NCBI RefSeq assembly: GCF_019037185.1
Contig: NZ_JAHHXM010000015.1
Span: forward strand, 1-64,000
Reading direction: 5' to 3'
Source: Oceanobacillus caeni
Lineage (GTDB): Bacteria > Bacillota > Bacilli > Bacillales > Amphibacillaceae
DNA length: 64,000 bases
Below the pieces are notes generated by a model. It worked only from the letters and a program-made list of their open reading frames with translations. It had not been told where the DNA came from and did no database searches. Positions 17,744 to 27,080 of the stretch are shown here, piece after piece (positions within the stretch are counted from its first letter, which is position 1; each line of letters opens with the position of its first letter). Made by a program: the position numbers and the translations under genes.

Positions 17744-17866
17744 GAGCAATTCTAGCATTTTAAGAAGATAAAAATGTTATAATAAAACAATAGAAGTTTC
17801 CTTATTACATATTAGTCTATAAGTGAAAAAGTAAACAAAGTAAATTTAAGAAGGAGGAAAATCAAA

Positions 17867-18670
17867 ATGGATAGTAGTGTGGCCTTATTAAATTTTGATG
17901 GGTCCTATAAAAAGCAAACATTTTATCAAACTTATCCTTATGAATGGATAGAACTTGAGTCGATGGAAAATACAAGTTTATTATGCGAAAAAGAAACGCT
18001 TAAGGATATTTCTAATAAAATAATCGGTCAAAAACGAAGCACAATCTATTTCTTAGGTAGTGGAAACTATCATTATGTGTCTCATGTATTACAATCCAAT
18101 ATAAAGAAACCGTACAGTTTAATTTTATTTGATCATCACACAGACACGCTTCCTAGCCCAAGCAATGACTTGATTTCTTGCGGATCCTGGGTCCTAGATT
18201 CCCTGAATACTCTCCCCATGTTAAAGAAAGTATGTATGATTGGTGTGAGTGAAGATGCTCCCAATCACATCCCCAACTCTATTCATAATAAAGTAAAATT
18301 TTTAACAGAAGACTCTCTTCAATCAAATCTTGCTATTATCATAAAATCTATTTTAAATTATATACCGACGGATTCTGTATACATTAGTATCGACAAAGAT
18401 GTACTACATCCAGAAGATGCTTTAACTGGATGGGATCACGGAACGATGCGACTAAAACAAATGCTGAAAATGCTACAAGTGCTCTTCCGAAACAAAGATG
18501 TCATCGGGCTTGATATTTGTGGGGAATACCCGGTAACCCCGACGAGTGAGAATCAAAGAGAAATCCGGACCATCATCGGAAAAAACAATCATACAAATGA
18601 TATTCTTCTTAGATATGTTAAAAGATGGATGTATCGCAAGTCTAATTTTCAACAAATGTTGCATGCATGA
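17867..18670 (+). CDS. arginase-fold (ureohydrolase-like) protein of unknown substrate
   Basis: The 267-residue protein carries all the metal-ligand positions of the arginase/agmatinase/formiminoglutamase superfamily in divergent form: GSGNYHYVS (His near 68), LFDHHTD (canonical DAHxD near 88-92) and SIDKDVLHPED (canonical SxDxDxxDP near 173-180). SCGSWV and TGWDHGTM are typical of a little-studied branch often just called arginase family protein. The substrate-specific loops of true arginases are absent, so the substrate is unknown; a guanidino or amide hydrolase is likely. AAGGAGG precedes the ATG. It is flanked by terminators on both sides and probably transcribed alone. Confidence 0.75.
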   Translation: MDSSVALLNFDGSYKKQTFYQTYPYEWIELESMENTSLLCEKETLKDISNKIIGQKRSTIYFLGSGNYHYVSHVLQSNIKKPYSLILFDHHTDTLPSPSNDLISCGSWVLDSLNTLPMLKKVCMIGVSEDAPNHIPNSIHNKVKFLTEDSLQSNLAIIIKSILNYIPTDSVYISIDKDVLHPEDALTGWDHGTMRLKQMLKMLQVLFRNKDVIGLDICGEYPVTPTSENQREIRTIIGKNNHTNDILLRYVKRWMYRKSNFQQMLHA

Positions 18671-18748
18671 ATTTTTAATTGAAATTGGTTTCTGCAGCCG
18701 AAGTCCGCGCCAAGCACTACTAAGTAACTTAGCTGGATAACAGAATTT

Positions 18749-18786
18749 AATAGGGGTAGTCGACGAAATAGCTGACTACCCCTATT
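18749..18786. terminator. terminator hairpin
   Basis: AATAGGGGTAGTC/GACTACCCCTATT, 13-bp perfect stem with a 12-base loop, between convergent gene ends. Confidence 0.75.
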
Positions 18787-18840
18787 GTATAGAAAAGGAG
18801 GTATTTTATTTTATCCTAACGTTTCCTGCATGAGGATCAC

Positions 18841-19944
18841 TTACCCCCAAATTTCTTTAGAAATATCCACAATATATTTCAGCTTCGCCCATTGTTCTTC
18901 TTCGGTTAAAATATTTCCGTGATGGGTAGAAGCGAATCCGCATTGTGGGCTAATGCATAGATTTTCTAATGGAACATATTGAGAGGCCTCTTTCACTCGT
19001 GCAATAATATTTTCCTTATCTTCCAGTTCGCCATGCTTCGATGTGAATACTCCTAAAACCACTCTTGGACCATCATTTGGAATGTATGCTAGTGGTTGGA
19101 AGTCCCCTGAACGGTCATCGTCATATTCTAGGAAAAATCCATCTACCTTTTCATTGGCAAATAAGGTTGGAGCGATTTTCGCATAACTACCTTCAAATGC
19201 CCATTTTGAACGATAATTTCCACGGCAAAGATGAGTGGTTACCGTTAAATCCTCTGGTTTATCTTCCAATACCCCATTAGCGACACGTAATGCTAGGTCA
19301 ATTAATTTTTCTCTAGAATATCCGCTATCATTAAATGGAATTTCTGGTGCATTTAATCCAGCAATATATACATCATCTAATTGAAGATAACGACAACCCG
19401 CATTATAAAAGGCTCTGATCGCATCACGGTATGTTTGAATAATATCATTCGCATATTCTTCAATATCTGGATAGATTTCTAGGTTACGGATACCAGCGTT
19501 GAAAAATTGGTTTGGACTTGGAATGGTTTGTTTGGCAATTGCACGATCCCCAACAATTTCTTTAAAAAGAGAAAAGTCTTTCAAATGTGGGTGTTCCGGG
19601 TTAAAGGAAACCTTACCTACGACTCGGACATCATATCTTTCTGTTTCTTCTCCTTTAAAGGCAAACCCGCTTTCAGGAACATAGCCTTCCACCCCATTTA
19701 AATGCTCCATAAAATCTGTATGCCAAAATCTACGTCGAATTTCTCCGTCAGTAACTGCCTGTAGGCCAACCTCAATTTGCTTATCAACAGATTGTTTAAT
19801 TTCTTCTGTTTCTATTTTGTATAACTCGCTAGCTGTAATATTGCCAGCTTGGAAATCCTTTCTTGCTTGATGGATTCTTTCTGGACGTAATAAACTTCCT
19901 ACATGATCTGCTCTAAATGGTGCTTTTACTAGAGTTTTTGTCAT
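18841..19944 (-). CDS. yxjG: cobalamin-independent methionine synthase-like protein (YxjG/YxjH family)
   Basis: The 367-residue protein is a core MetE (C-terminal catalytic-domain) homologue without the N-terminal domain. RADHVGSLLRP at the start, QLDDVYIAG, TTHLCRGNYRS and SPQCGFAST near the end supply the zinc and homocysteine sites; the last cysteine is a zinc ligand in MetE. Bacillus YxjG/YxjH are controlled by SAM riboswitches and used in methionine supply. Here it is the second gene behind the SAM-I riboswitch, after the cyclase-family gene, with a repeat element in between. Start ATG has AAGGAG upstream. The exact methyl donor is not shown by sequence. Confidence 0.9.
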   Translation of the reverse strand: MTKTLVKAPFRADHVGSLLRPERIHQARKDFQAGNITASELYKIETEEIKQSVDKQIEVGLQAVTDGEIRRRFWHTDFMEHLNGVEGYVPESGFAFKGEETERYDVRVVGKVSFNPEHPHLKDFSLFKEIVGDRAIAKQTIPSPNQFFNAGIRNLEIYPDIEEYANDIIQTYRDAIRAFYNAGCRYLQLDDVYIAGLNAPEIPFNDSGYSREKLIDLALRVANGVLEDKPEDLTVTTHLCRGNYRSKWAFEGSYAKIAPTLFANEKVDGFFLEYDDDRSGDFQPLAYIPNDGPRVVLGVFTSKHGELEDKENIIARVKEASQYVPLENLCISPQCGFASTHHGNILTEEEQWAKLKYIVDISKEIWG

Positions 19945-19984
19945 TTTTATCTCTCCTTATAATTTTAAAATTTAGGCTTTATCA

Positions 19985-20156
19985 TGCTAACAACAGCACA
20001 AGCCGCGTCCGGCTCCAGCGCCCAGCAACTAGCAAACTTCACGCTTCTCCACTACGATAAGTCAACATCGGTTCGCTTCCAGCTCACCGTGTTTCCTTTA
20101 TCTCATTGCGAAGTGCTCCAGTTTGTACGTTGCTAAACGGGCGCTTACGCCTTTGT
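19985..20156. repeat. GC-rich dispersed repeat (REP-like)
   Basis: The segment is clearly richer in G+C than its surroundings and has inverted ends: CAGCGCCCAGCAAC near the left and GTTGCTAAACGGGCGC near the right, with CGTCCGGCTCCAG outside. It resembles a non-coding repeat seen in many Bacillaceae genomes (my recollection, not a search result). It sits between two genes of the SAM-riboswitch operon, so it would be transcribed with them. No open frame is evident. Confidence 0.6.
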
Positions 20157-20159
20157 TTC

Positions 20160-20915
20160 TTAAGGTAAAATAGCAAAAGAACGAACTGGAAACCCGGTTG
20201 CTCTCTCAGGTTTAGGACTAATACTGAAGATAACGGAACCTTTTGCAGGTACTTTATCTAAATTCGTTAATAACTCAATTTGATACGTATCTTGTTCAAG
20301 AACATAATATTCTCCAATTAGAGAGCCGTTTTTTCGAACATCGATTGCTGCATCCGTATCAAATGTTTCGTGTCCAACTGAACTAATGTTCCTTTCTTCA
20401 AACAAAAATTGAAGTGCTGCGATTCCCCAGCCTGGTGTATGACTATTTCCTTCTGTATCTTTGTTCTCAAAAGCTTCTTTGTTCGGCCAACGTTTACTCC
20501 AATCTGTTCGGAGCGCAACAAAGGTACCTGCTTCTATCCTTCCATGCTCTTTTTCAAATTCTAAAATATCATCGACAGAAAGAACAAAATCATTATTTTC
20601 TTTTGCCTCTTTCGATTTATCAATGACTACAAGTGGTAGGACTAGTTCTTTTAACTCAAGGTCTTCCAAGTAACGTTTGTCCCCTGGAACGAAATGTATT
20701 GGTGCATCAATATGTGTTCCATATTGTCCAGGAAATTTAAATCGTTGCGCAAAAAATCCATCATCATGTGTAAAAAGTGTTGTAATTTCTGCATCTTCAA
20801 ATGCTGCAAAATGTGGAGAATCTGGACCGAATGTATGCGTCAAATCCACCCATTGTTTCCTTTTAAGTAATTCAATCGCATTTAAAAGTTCATTTTCTGT
20901 TTTTGTTAAAGACAT
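20160..20915 (-). CDS. cyclase-family (KynB-like) metal hydrolase
   Basis: This 251-residue protein has the family metal-binding motif HIDAPIHF within GQYGTHIDAP (HGTHxDxPxH type), plus the conserved WVDLTHTFGPDSPHF start and SVGHETFDTD late in the protein. Relatives include kynurenine formamidase and isatin hydrolase, manganese- or zinc-dependent amide or lactam hydrolases. Being first behind a SAM-I riboswitch and followed by a YxjG methionine synthase suggests a role in sulfur or methyl recycling instead of tryptophan breakdown; this is inference. Start ATG with GGAGGTGG upstream. Confidence 0.82.
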   Translation of the reverse strand: MSLTKTENELLNAIELLKRKQWVDLTHTFGPDSPHFAAFEDAEITTLFTHDDGFFAQRFKFPGQYGTHIDAPIHFVPGDKRYLEDLELKELVLPLVVIDKSKEAKENNDFVLSVDDILEFEKEHGRIEAGTFVALRTDWSKRWPNKEAFENKDTEGNSHTPGWGIAALQFLFEERNISSVGHETFDTDAAIDVRKNGSLIGEYYVLEQDTYQIELLTNLDKVPAKGSVIFSISPKPERATGFPVRSFAILP

Positions 20916-20944
20916 GAAACCACCTCCATTAAATAACTTTTAAA

Positions 20945-21108
20945 AACAAAAAAATCTCTTCTTAAAGATAAGAAGAGATTTACTACACAGATAATCGAAG
21001 TTACTCTTCTTATCTCTAAGCTTATTGCTTCTGGAATTGGCACAGTACTTTTACAAGTCCGCTGCCGAGGCTTCCAAGGGCCAGTCCCTCCACCTCTCTG
21101 GATAAGAA
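20945..21108 (-). ncRNA. SAM-I riboswitch (S-box) with terminator
   Basis: Read on the minus strand: CTTATCCAGAGAGGTGGAGG, GACTGGCCC, TGGAAGCCTCGGCAGCGG, then GTGCCAATTCCAGAAGC and the closing AGATAAGAAGAG. A perfect terminator (AAATCTCTTCTTA/TAAGAAGAGATTT plus T-run) lies at 20948-20980. The 3' strand of P1 (AGATAAGAAGAG) is complementary to the terminator's 5' arm, giving the expected antiterminator. Excess SAM should stop transcription of the cyclase gene and yxjG. Confidence 0.95.
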
Positions 21109-21137
21109 ATATTAAGAATATTAAATTGATTGAATCA

Positions 21138-21166
21138 ACTATATACGATTTGAAAATGGATGTCAA
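21138..21166 (-). promoter_or_regulatory. promoter of the SAM-riboswitch operon
   Basis: On the minus strand TTGACA (21161-21166), a 17-base spacer and TATAGT (21138-21143), about 30 bases upstream of the aptamer. Confidence 0.8.
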
Positions 21167-21275
21167 GGGTTAAATTAGATTCAGTGGGATTTTTCTCGGT
21201 TCCATTTACAATACATGTTGGCTATGATAAAATATCCAATATCCCAATCATCCTACAAATTTGGAGTGTGGAAAA

Positions 21276-21947
21276 ATGCTAAAAAAGACAAACAGGGTAT
21301 CCTTAGTGGATCAAGTGGTTTCCCAAATAGAGCATCTAATTGAAAGCGAGAAGTGGCCCATTGGTGAAAAGTTGCCACCAGAAATGGAACTTATGGAGGA
21401 ATTTGGTGTTAGTCGTAATACGTTAAGAGAGGCTATTCACGCTTTGGTGCATGCGGGCTTATTGGAAACAAAACAAGGAAGCGGGACGATTGTTCGTTCG
21501 TCAAGCGCTTTGGAAGCTGCCTTCAATCGCCATATCGAAAAATCCAATTTAATCGATACGCTAGAAGTACGACTAGCACTAGAGCGGGAGGCAGCTGAGA
21601 TGGCCGCCAAACATAGAACGGAGGAAGCTTTAGCGGAAATTGAAGTATGTATGGCGCAATGTCAGGCGGCAGCCAAAAAAGACGACATAGAAGAATTCGT
21701 TATAGCGGATATTACATTTCATAAAGCTATTGTAAAAGCGAGCAATAATCAATTATTGCAGGATTTATATGAGTATATGACAGACCCTTTATATTCCTCC
21801 ATTCATGACATCATGATCATGGACATACCATTCGATTATGACAAGGAAATTCACCACGAACTAGTCCGAGCAATTCGGGAACAGGATGTCGAAGGGGCTA
21901 GAAAATATGTGAATGAATATATTCATGCGTTTAAAGAACGATTGTAG
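21276..21947 (+). CDS. GntR-family (FCD/FadR subfamily) regulator
   Basis: The 223-residue regulator has an N-terminal winged helix of the GntR type (PIGEKLPPEMELMEEFGVSR then NTLREAIHALVHAGLLETKQGSGTIV) and an all-helical FCD effector domain with metal-ligand positions DITFHKAIV and HHELVRAI. FCD regulators usually bind small carboxylates. The ATG at 21276 follows GGAG at nine bases. It directly precedes the CynX-like transporter, its most likely target. Confidence 0.85.
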   Translation: MLKKTNRVSLVDQVVSQIEHLIESEKWPIGEKLPPEMELMEEFGVSRNTLREAIHALVHAGLLETKQGSGTIVRSSSALEAAFNRHIEKSNLIDTLEVRLALEREAAEMAAKHRTEEALAEIEVCMAQCQAAAKKDDIEEFVIADITFHKAIVKASNNQLLQDLYEYMTDPLYSSIHDIMIMDIPFDYDKEIHHELVRAIREQDVEGARKYVNEYIHAFKERL

Positions 21948-21955
21948 GGCATTTA

Positions 21956-22155
21956 TCTCACCTAAATGGGCAGTAAGACTCCCACCTCAATCTTCTGGGG
22001 AACAAAGGAAGTAAGTGGGAGATCAACTGCCCGTAAAGATCCATAAGTGCGACTAACTGCTATCACGGCCAAAAGAGCAAGCAACTGTAAAAGAAATGTC
22101 CGTGATGCCAACAGTCGGGAATGAAGGACCCCCCATTGATGGAAGTCTTCTTTAT
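21956..22155. repeat. dispersed hairpin element, copy C (longest)
   Basis: Same left end and order of blocks as copy B (CACCTAAATGGGCAGTAAGA, CCCACCTCAATCTTCTGGGG, CCCGTAAAG, AAGTGCGACTAAC, GGGAATGAAGGACCCCCC, ATGGAAGTCTTCTTTAT). It carries an extra internal inverted repeat (CTATCACGG/CCGTGATGCC) of about 50 bases. It lies between the GntR gene and its neighbouring transporter. Confidence 0.75.
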
Positions 22156-22181
22156 TTAATAAAAGTAATGGAGGTAAGGCT

Positions 22182-23438
22182 TTGAATAAAAACATTTCAA
22201 CATCCTTAGAAAATACACAAGAACGAAATAAAACTTGGCTATTATTCATCGGTATTATTTTAATTGGTGCGAATTTACGGGCTCCTTTAACATCTGTGGG
22301 ATCATTAATATCCTATATTCGCGATGATTTAGGCATCAGTAATGGGTTAGCCGGAACGATTACAACTTTACCCTTACTGGCATTTGCCCTTCTTTCCCCA
22401 TTTGCTCCGAAAATAGCAAATCGGATCGGAATGGAATGGACTATTTTTATTTCTTTAATTCTTTTAATTTGTGGGATAATCGTACGGTCTTTATTTGGTT
22501 CCGTCGCCCTGTTTGTCGGAACGATGATTATTGGAATAGCAATCGCTTTTGGCAATGTGTTATTACCCGGATTTATCAAAATGAATTTTCCTTTAAAAAT
22601 CGGGATAATGACGGGGGTATACGCCGTTTTTATGAACCTTTTTGGTGCTTTGGCTTCCGGTTTAAGCGTACCTATTTCATCAGTTGGAAATATCGGATGG
22701 AAAGGATCGCTCATCTTTTGGGGAATTATTTCTTTCATTGCATTGCTCGTGTGGATTCCACAACTAGGAAAACAAAAACAGCGTGAATCACTGCAAGCAG
22801 TTGAAAGCCCATCGAAAAAAGGGAATTCAATCTGGAAATCACCTTTGGCATGGAACATTACCCTGTTTATGGGATTACAATCATTGATTTTCTATACACT
22901 GATTACTTGGTTGCCTGAAATATTGCAGGCTAATGGGTATAGCGCTAGTGCTGCTGGCTGGATGTTGTTTTTGATGCAGTTTGCCATCATTCCGATAACC
23001 TTTATCATCCCTGTTATTGCAGAAAAAATGACTAATCAAAAGGTTTTATCGGTCATCACAGCTATTTTATTTGCCGCTGGAATCGCTGGATTATTACTGA
23101 CAAGTAGCAATTTCTTCTTGGTTATTTCGGTTATTCTAATCGGTATTGCTGGCGGAAGTGCCTTTAGCTTGTCCATGATGTTTTTCAGTCTTCGTACGAG
23201 TGATGGAAAACAGGCAGCGGAAATGTCCGGTATGGCCCAATCGTTCGGCTACCTTTTAGCAGCAATCGGACCTACATTGTTCGGTATGCTTCACGATATT
23301 ACGAGCGGCTGGCAAGTTCCACTACTCATGCTTATTGTTGCTTCGATTATTATTTTAATTACTGGAATTCAATCTGGGGAAAATAAAGTAATTGCGGATA
23401 CACAATCATCGAATACTAAGTCGGTGCATGTAGGATAA
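22182..23438 (+). CDS. CynX/NimT-family MFS transporter
   Basis: The 418-residue protein has twelve hydrophobic segments and the CynX/NimT/YycB signature at its start (IGANLRAPLTSVGSLISYIRDDLGIS) with a central basic loop. Family members move cyanate, 2-nitroimidazole or similar small anions; the substrate here is unknown. It starts at a TTG (22182) behind GGAGGTAAGG. The upstream FCD regulator probably controls it. A strong hairpin ends the unit. Confidence 0.85.
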   Translation: MNKNISTSLENTQERNKTWLLFIGIILIGANLRAPLTSVGSLISYIRDDLGISNGLAGTITTLPLLAFALLSPFAPKIANRIGMEWTIFISLILLICGIIVRSLFGSVALFVGTMIIGIAIAFGNVLLPGFIKMNFPLKIGIMTGVYAVFMNLFGALASGLSVPISSVGNIGWKGSLIFWGIISFIALLVWIPQLGKQKQRESLQAVESPSKKGNSIWKSPLAWNITLFMGLQSLIFYTLITWLPEILQANGYSASAAGWMLFLMQFAIIPITFIIPVIAEKMTNQKVLSVITAILFAAGIAGLLLTSSNFFLVISVILIGIAGGSAFSLSMMFFSLRTSDGKQAAEMSGMAQSFGYLLAAIGPTLFGMLHDITSGWQVPLLMLIVASIIILITGIQSGENKVIADTQSSNTKSVHVG

Positions 23439-23442
23439 AGAC

Positions 23443-23473
23443 AGCCAGAGGGACAGTCCATGTCCCTCTGGCT
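23443..23473. terminator. terminator after the CynX-like gene
   Basis: AGCCAGAGGGAC/GTCCCTCTGGCT perfect 12-bp stem followed by ATTTAGCTTTTT. Confidence 0.8.
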
Positions 23474-23776
23474 ATTTAGCTTTTTCAACTTACACGAGTA
23501 TTCTGTCCCAGCGGTTCATGTAATCTAATTACAAAGTGTATGATTTCATGAAAGAAGTTGGGTTAGTTATTGTTTTAAATCATTTTAACATTTCAATTTA
23601 ATTTAGTTAGAGTTAAAGATAAGGGTTAGATTAATTTCTAATCCTTTTTATTTTGAAATCACATAGCCATAAGGAACTGTTCCTTCCAGGCTCTTGTAAT
23701 TTGTCAAAAATTGCATTAATATTACTATTGAACTAGTACAAAATATCTAAATTATACATACATTGGAGTGAAAGTG
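23474..23776. other. intergenic region with promoter for the SBP-MCP pair
   Basis: No gene seen. A hairpin GGGTTAGAT/CTAATCC with T-run lies at about 23622-23650. TTGTCA at 23701-23706 and TACTAT at 23723-23728 (16-base spacer) form a plausible promoter for the binding-protein gene. Confidence 0.4.
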
Positions 23777-24733
23777 ATGGGGTGGAAGAAAGTCATTTTT
23801 TCTATTATTCTTCTTTTAACAGTTCTGATATCAGGTTGTAGTTCGGCTGAAGATGTATCGACAACAAGAGTAGAAAACCAAAATGACAAGCTTGTGATAG
23901 GGGTTGCACATGCCAATTATGAGGACACGTTCTTAAATTTATTGTTAGATGGGGTAAAAGAATTTGTAGACGAACATTCCAATGAAATGAAAGCGGAATA
24001 CATAGATGCCGAGAATGATTCCAATAAGCAAATTGAGCAGGCTGAAAAGTTCATTGAGCAAGGAGTAGATGCGATTATGCTTATTCCTGTAGATGTTATT
24101 GCGGCGGAATTAATTTTAGAAAAAGCGGAAAGGGCAGATATTCCGATTGTACTCATGAATCGTTCTAGTTTGGAAACGGAAAGTGTATTCATCGGTTCGG
24201 ATGATGTATCTTTCGGATTCATGCAAATGGAAAGGGTTGCACAGATTTTAAAAGGAAAAGGGAATATTGCTATTATTAATGGTCCAATGGGCCAAGAATC
24301 TCAAGTAAACCGGACTAAGGGAAATAAACAGGTCATCGAAAAACATAAAGGGATGAAGGTTGTGTCAGAAGGTACTGCAAACTGGAATCAAGATGAAGCA
24401 AAAAGTCTTATGAAAACATGGATTGAATCTGATATTAAAATAGATGCCGTTGTTGCTAATAATGATGAAATGGCGATTGGGGCTATAGAAGCTGCTGAGG
24501 AAGCCGGGATTCGTGATGAAATCATTTTTGCGGGAATTGACGGGACTCCAGATGGCCTCCAATATATCGAGTCAAAAAAATTAGCAGTATCTGTTTTGCA
24601 AGATGCAAAAGAGCAGGGACAAACGGGGATGAGTACTGCTTTTCGTATGGCTAAAGGAGAAACAGTAGCGAAAGAACCGATTTATATTCCAGCAGAACTA
24701 ATCGTGAAAGATAATGTAGCCAAGTATAAATAA
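23777..24733 (+). CDS. RbsB-like sugar-binding lipoprotein without a transporter
   Basis: The 318-residue protein has a lipoprotein signal (TVLISGC, Cys21) and a type I periplasmic-binding domain of the pentose/AI-2/ribose group ([54 protein letters not shown]). No permease or ATPase gene is adjacent. Instead the gene is followed after 20 bases by a chemoreceptor, which suggests that the binding protein presents a sugar to the receptor. Start ATG at 23777 has GGAG eight bases upstream; the GTG at 23768 is too close. Confidence 0.85.
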   Translation: MGWKKVIFSIILLLTVLISGCSSAEDVSTTRVENQNDKLVIGVAHANYEDTFLNLLLDGVKEFVDEHSNEMKAEYIDAENDSNKQIEQAEKFIEQGVDAIMLIPVDVIAAELILEKAERADIPIVLMNRSSLETESVFIGSDDVSFGFMQMERVAQILKGKGNIAIINGPMGQESQVNRTKGNKQVIEKHKGMKVVSEGTANWNQDEAKSLMKTWIESDIKIDAVVANNDEMAIGAIEAAEEAGIRDEIIFAGIDGTPDGLQYIESKKLAVSVLQDAKEQGQTGMSTAFRMAKGETVAKEPIYIPAELIVKDNVAKYK

Positions 24734-24753
24734 AGGCTCAGCGGGGTAGGCAT

Positions 24754-26472
24754 ATGAGAAAAAGTGAGAGAGAAAAGAATAAGTTTTTTTCCATCAATAA
24801 AAAAATAGTCTTGAGTTTTTTAGTAATAGGGATCGTGTTTTTTAGTGCCTCGGCTATTTACTTTACTCAATTGAAAGCGGTAGAGAAGTCTAATTTAGAA
24901 ATCATGAATCGGCATGTAGCCATTTTGGAACATATTGATGAAATTCAAATTCAAGCAAAGAGTCAAATTGACCTTTTACGTGCGTTCTTTTTATCTGGGA
25001 ATGCTGATTTAGTAGCTGAAATGGAAGAAGCCAATCAGAATGTACAGGAGATGATTAATACTTCAAGGGAACTTGTGAATACTCAAGATGAAAAGGATAG
25101 TCTACGCAAAATAGAAATCATGAATAAGTTGTTTCTAGATGCTGCGACTGTAGCAATTCCGTATCAAGATAGTAATTCTCCAGTAAAATTAATTTCCTCA
25201 TTAGCGGACATTCCGAGTATAATGGCTACTAAAATGGTAGATGAGTCGAAAATATTAGCCGAATCTACTAATAAAGAAATTGAAGTAGCCATTCATGATA
25301 ATAAGGAAAAGGTTCAGCAAACTTTTATTCTATTAATCATTTCGGCCGTTGTTTCATTGGGGTTGTTAGTAGTGATAGGGATGGCGGTATCGCGATTGAT
25401 TGTGAAGCCAATTGTGCAAGTCTCGAATATGGCTCGTGAAATTGCAAATGGAAATATTAGGGGTGAAAAAATAGAAATAAAAAATAATGATGAAATTGGT
25501 GATCTTTCAAGTTCCTTTAATTTGATGAGGGATAATTTACATCAAGTTTTATATAAAGTAGAACAAAATGCAGAGCAGCTTGCGGCAACGAGCGAAGAGC
25601 TAACGGCAAGTACAGAGCAAACAAGTCAAGCATCGGAGCAAATCAGTGACGCTATTCAAGAAATTGCCGTTGGAGCGGAGAATCAAGCAGACAGTACCCA
25701 AAATGCTACAACGGTGGTGAAAGAGATGTCTGCCAGTATGGACCAAGCTTCATCATCAATGGGCATGGTGGCGAGACTTACTTCTAAGACAAGTGAAAAG
25801 GCTGCGGATGGGCAGCAGGTGGTTAACTATACGACCCGTCAGATGGAACAAATCCAGCAGAAGGTCTCACAAACCTATGAAATTGTTCAAGTATTAAGTG
25901 AAAAATCCAATGAAGTCGGAGAAATAACGACAATTATTGCTAAAATTTCGGAACAAACGAATTTATTAGCCCTAAATGCTGCGATTGAATCGGCTCGAGC
26001 TGGGGAACATGGAAAAGGATTTGCAGTTGTAGCGGAAGAAGTACGAAAACTAGCTAATCAATCTGGCGAAGCAACAGCCCATATACGTGAAATTATTGAG
26101 GAAATTCAAAATGAAACTAGGAAAGTGGTAGACTCGATGCAGGAAGGAAAAGAGTCTACAGATCAAGGAATTAAACTGGTAAATCAAACAGGTGATACCT
26201 TTAAGGAGATTACGAGTATGGTAGAGGATGTGGCGGAACAATCTGTCCATGTATCTAATATTATCGAGGAGGTCAATAATGGCTCACAGTCTATGGTGGA
26301 ATTAGTAGAGACAATCTCAACGGTTTCCGATCAAGCCTCTGCGAATAGCCAAAATGTTGCAGCTGCCTCTGAAGAGCAAACAGCTTCCATGGAGGAAATC
26401 TCCGCATCCTCCCAAATGCTGAGAGAAATGGCAACTGATTTGCAAGATTTGGTGCAGACGTTTCGGTTTTGA
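24754..26472 (+). CDS. methyl-accepting chemotaxis protein
   Basis: The 572-residue receptor has a first membrane helix at about residues 17-37, an extracellular helical domain of about 150 residues (four-helix-bundle type), a second membrane helix at about 188-210, a HAMP domain starting [19 protein letters not shown], and a long cytoplasmic coiled coil with the invariant tip [20 protein letters not shown] near 398-417 that contacts CheA and CheW. The extracellular domain is too small for a dCache pocket, consistent with indirect sensing via the binding protein encoded just upstream. Confidence 0.93.
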   Translation: MRKSEREKNKFFSINKKIVLSFLVIGIVFFSASAIYFTQLKAVEKSNLEIMNRHVAILEHIDEIQIQAKSQIDLLRAFFLSGNADLVAEMEEANQNVQEMINTSRELVNTQDEKDSLRKIEIMNKLFLDAATVAIPYQDSNSPVKLISSLADIPSIMATKMVDESKILAESTNKEIEVAIHDNKEKVQQTFILLIISAVVSLGLLVVIGMAVSRLIVKPIVQVSNMAREIANGNIRGEKIEIKNNDEIGDLSSSFNLMRDNLHQVLYKVEQNAEQLAATSEELTASTEQTSQASEQISDAIQEIAVGAENQADSTQNATTVVKEMSASMDQASSSMGMVARLTSKTSEKAADGQQVVNYTTRQMEQIQQKVSQTYEIVQVLSEKSNEVGEITTIIAKISEQTNLLALNAAIESARAGEHGKGFAVVAEEVRKLANQSGEATAHIREIIEEIQNETRKVVDSMQEGKESTDQGIKLVNQTGDTFKEITSMVEDVAEQSVHVSNIIEEVNNGSQSMVELVETISTVSDQASANSQNVAAASEEQTASMEEISASSQMLREMATDLQDLVQTFRF

Positions 26473-26659
26473 TTGTGGGAGGGCAGGTCAATTGTTCTTG
26501 CAAAATTATTAAAATACGGTATGCAATTATTAGACTAAGTGTAATCCGCACTTAGTCTATTTTGAATGGTTCATTCTGAAGCTCTTCTAAAGTAACTCGG
26601 GAAATTAGTCTTTGTATATTTGAGGTACCCTACATACTAGTTTTTGAGAAACGGCTGCA

Positions 26660-26800
26660 TATATCAGTGCTTACACCTCGGATATCAGCGAACGTATACT
26701 GAATATCAGTATTCACGCGCCAGATATCAGCAATCACACACAAAATATCAGCTATCACACCCAGAATATCAGTAATCATGGCTTGGAAATAAGCATTCGC
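26660..26800. repeat. GATATC 21-bp-period array 3
   Basis: Six units starting TATCAG spaced exactly 21 bp apart (TATCAGTGCTTACACCTCGG and so on), with poorly conserved interiors. Orientation is opposite to arrays 1, 2 and 5. It lies between the 3' ends of the chemoreceptor gene and the SDR gene. Confidence 0.8.
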
Positions 26801-26946
26801 GTAGCAATCGTAGGAAGATGAAGAGTCGTTTTACCAATTTAATATTTTGAAAATAGTTCCTTTAATCATATAATCTTCATTTCTATAAGCCATTGTTACG
26901 TCATATTTAAATTCACCAGAATAAGGGTTTGTAGGACATAAGAAAC

Positions 26947-27002
26947 TCCCCTTTAGGTAGAACAGATTTTTTATTTTTTAATCTGTCTACCTTAAGGGGA
27001 GC
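26947..27002. repeat. long inverted repeat
   Basis: CTCCCCTTTAGGTAGA and ACAGATT pair with AATCTGT and CTACCTTAAGGGGAG around an AT-only loop, giving a stem of about 22 bp. It could be a bidirectional terminator for the convergent genes or the remains of a small mobile hairpin. Nothing else recognisable was found in 26473-27080 apart from array 3. Confidence 0.6.
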
Positions 27003-27080
27003 ATATCAACATGCACCTAGATCATTCTTAGATGGAGGAAATTGGACCCATCTCCCCCTTGGCCCTGATACATCTCTTTA

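Noticed and set aside
18790..18838. AAGGAGG at 18796 as the start of a small gene
   Set aside because: No start codon at useful spacing leads to an open frame; it lies between two convergent gene ends.
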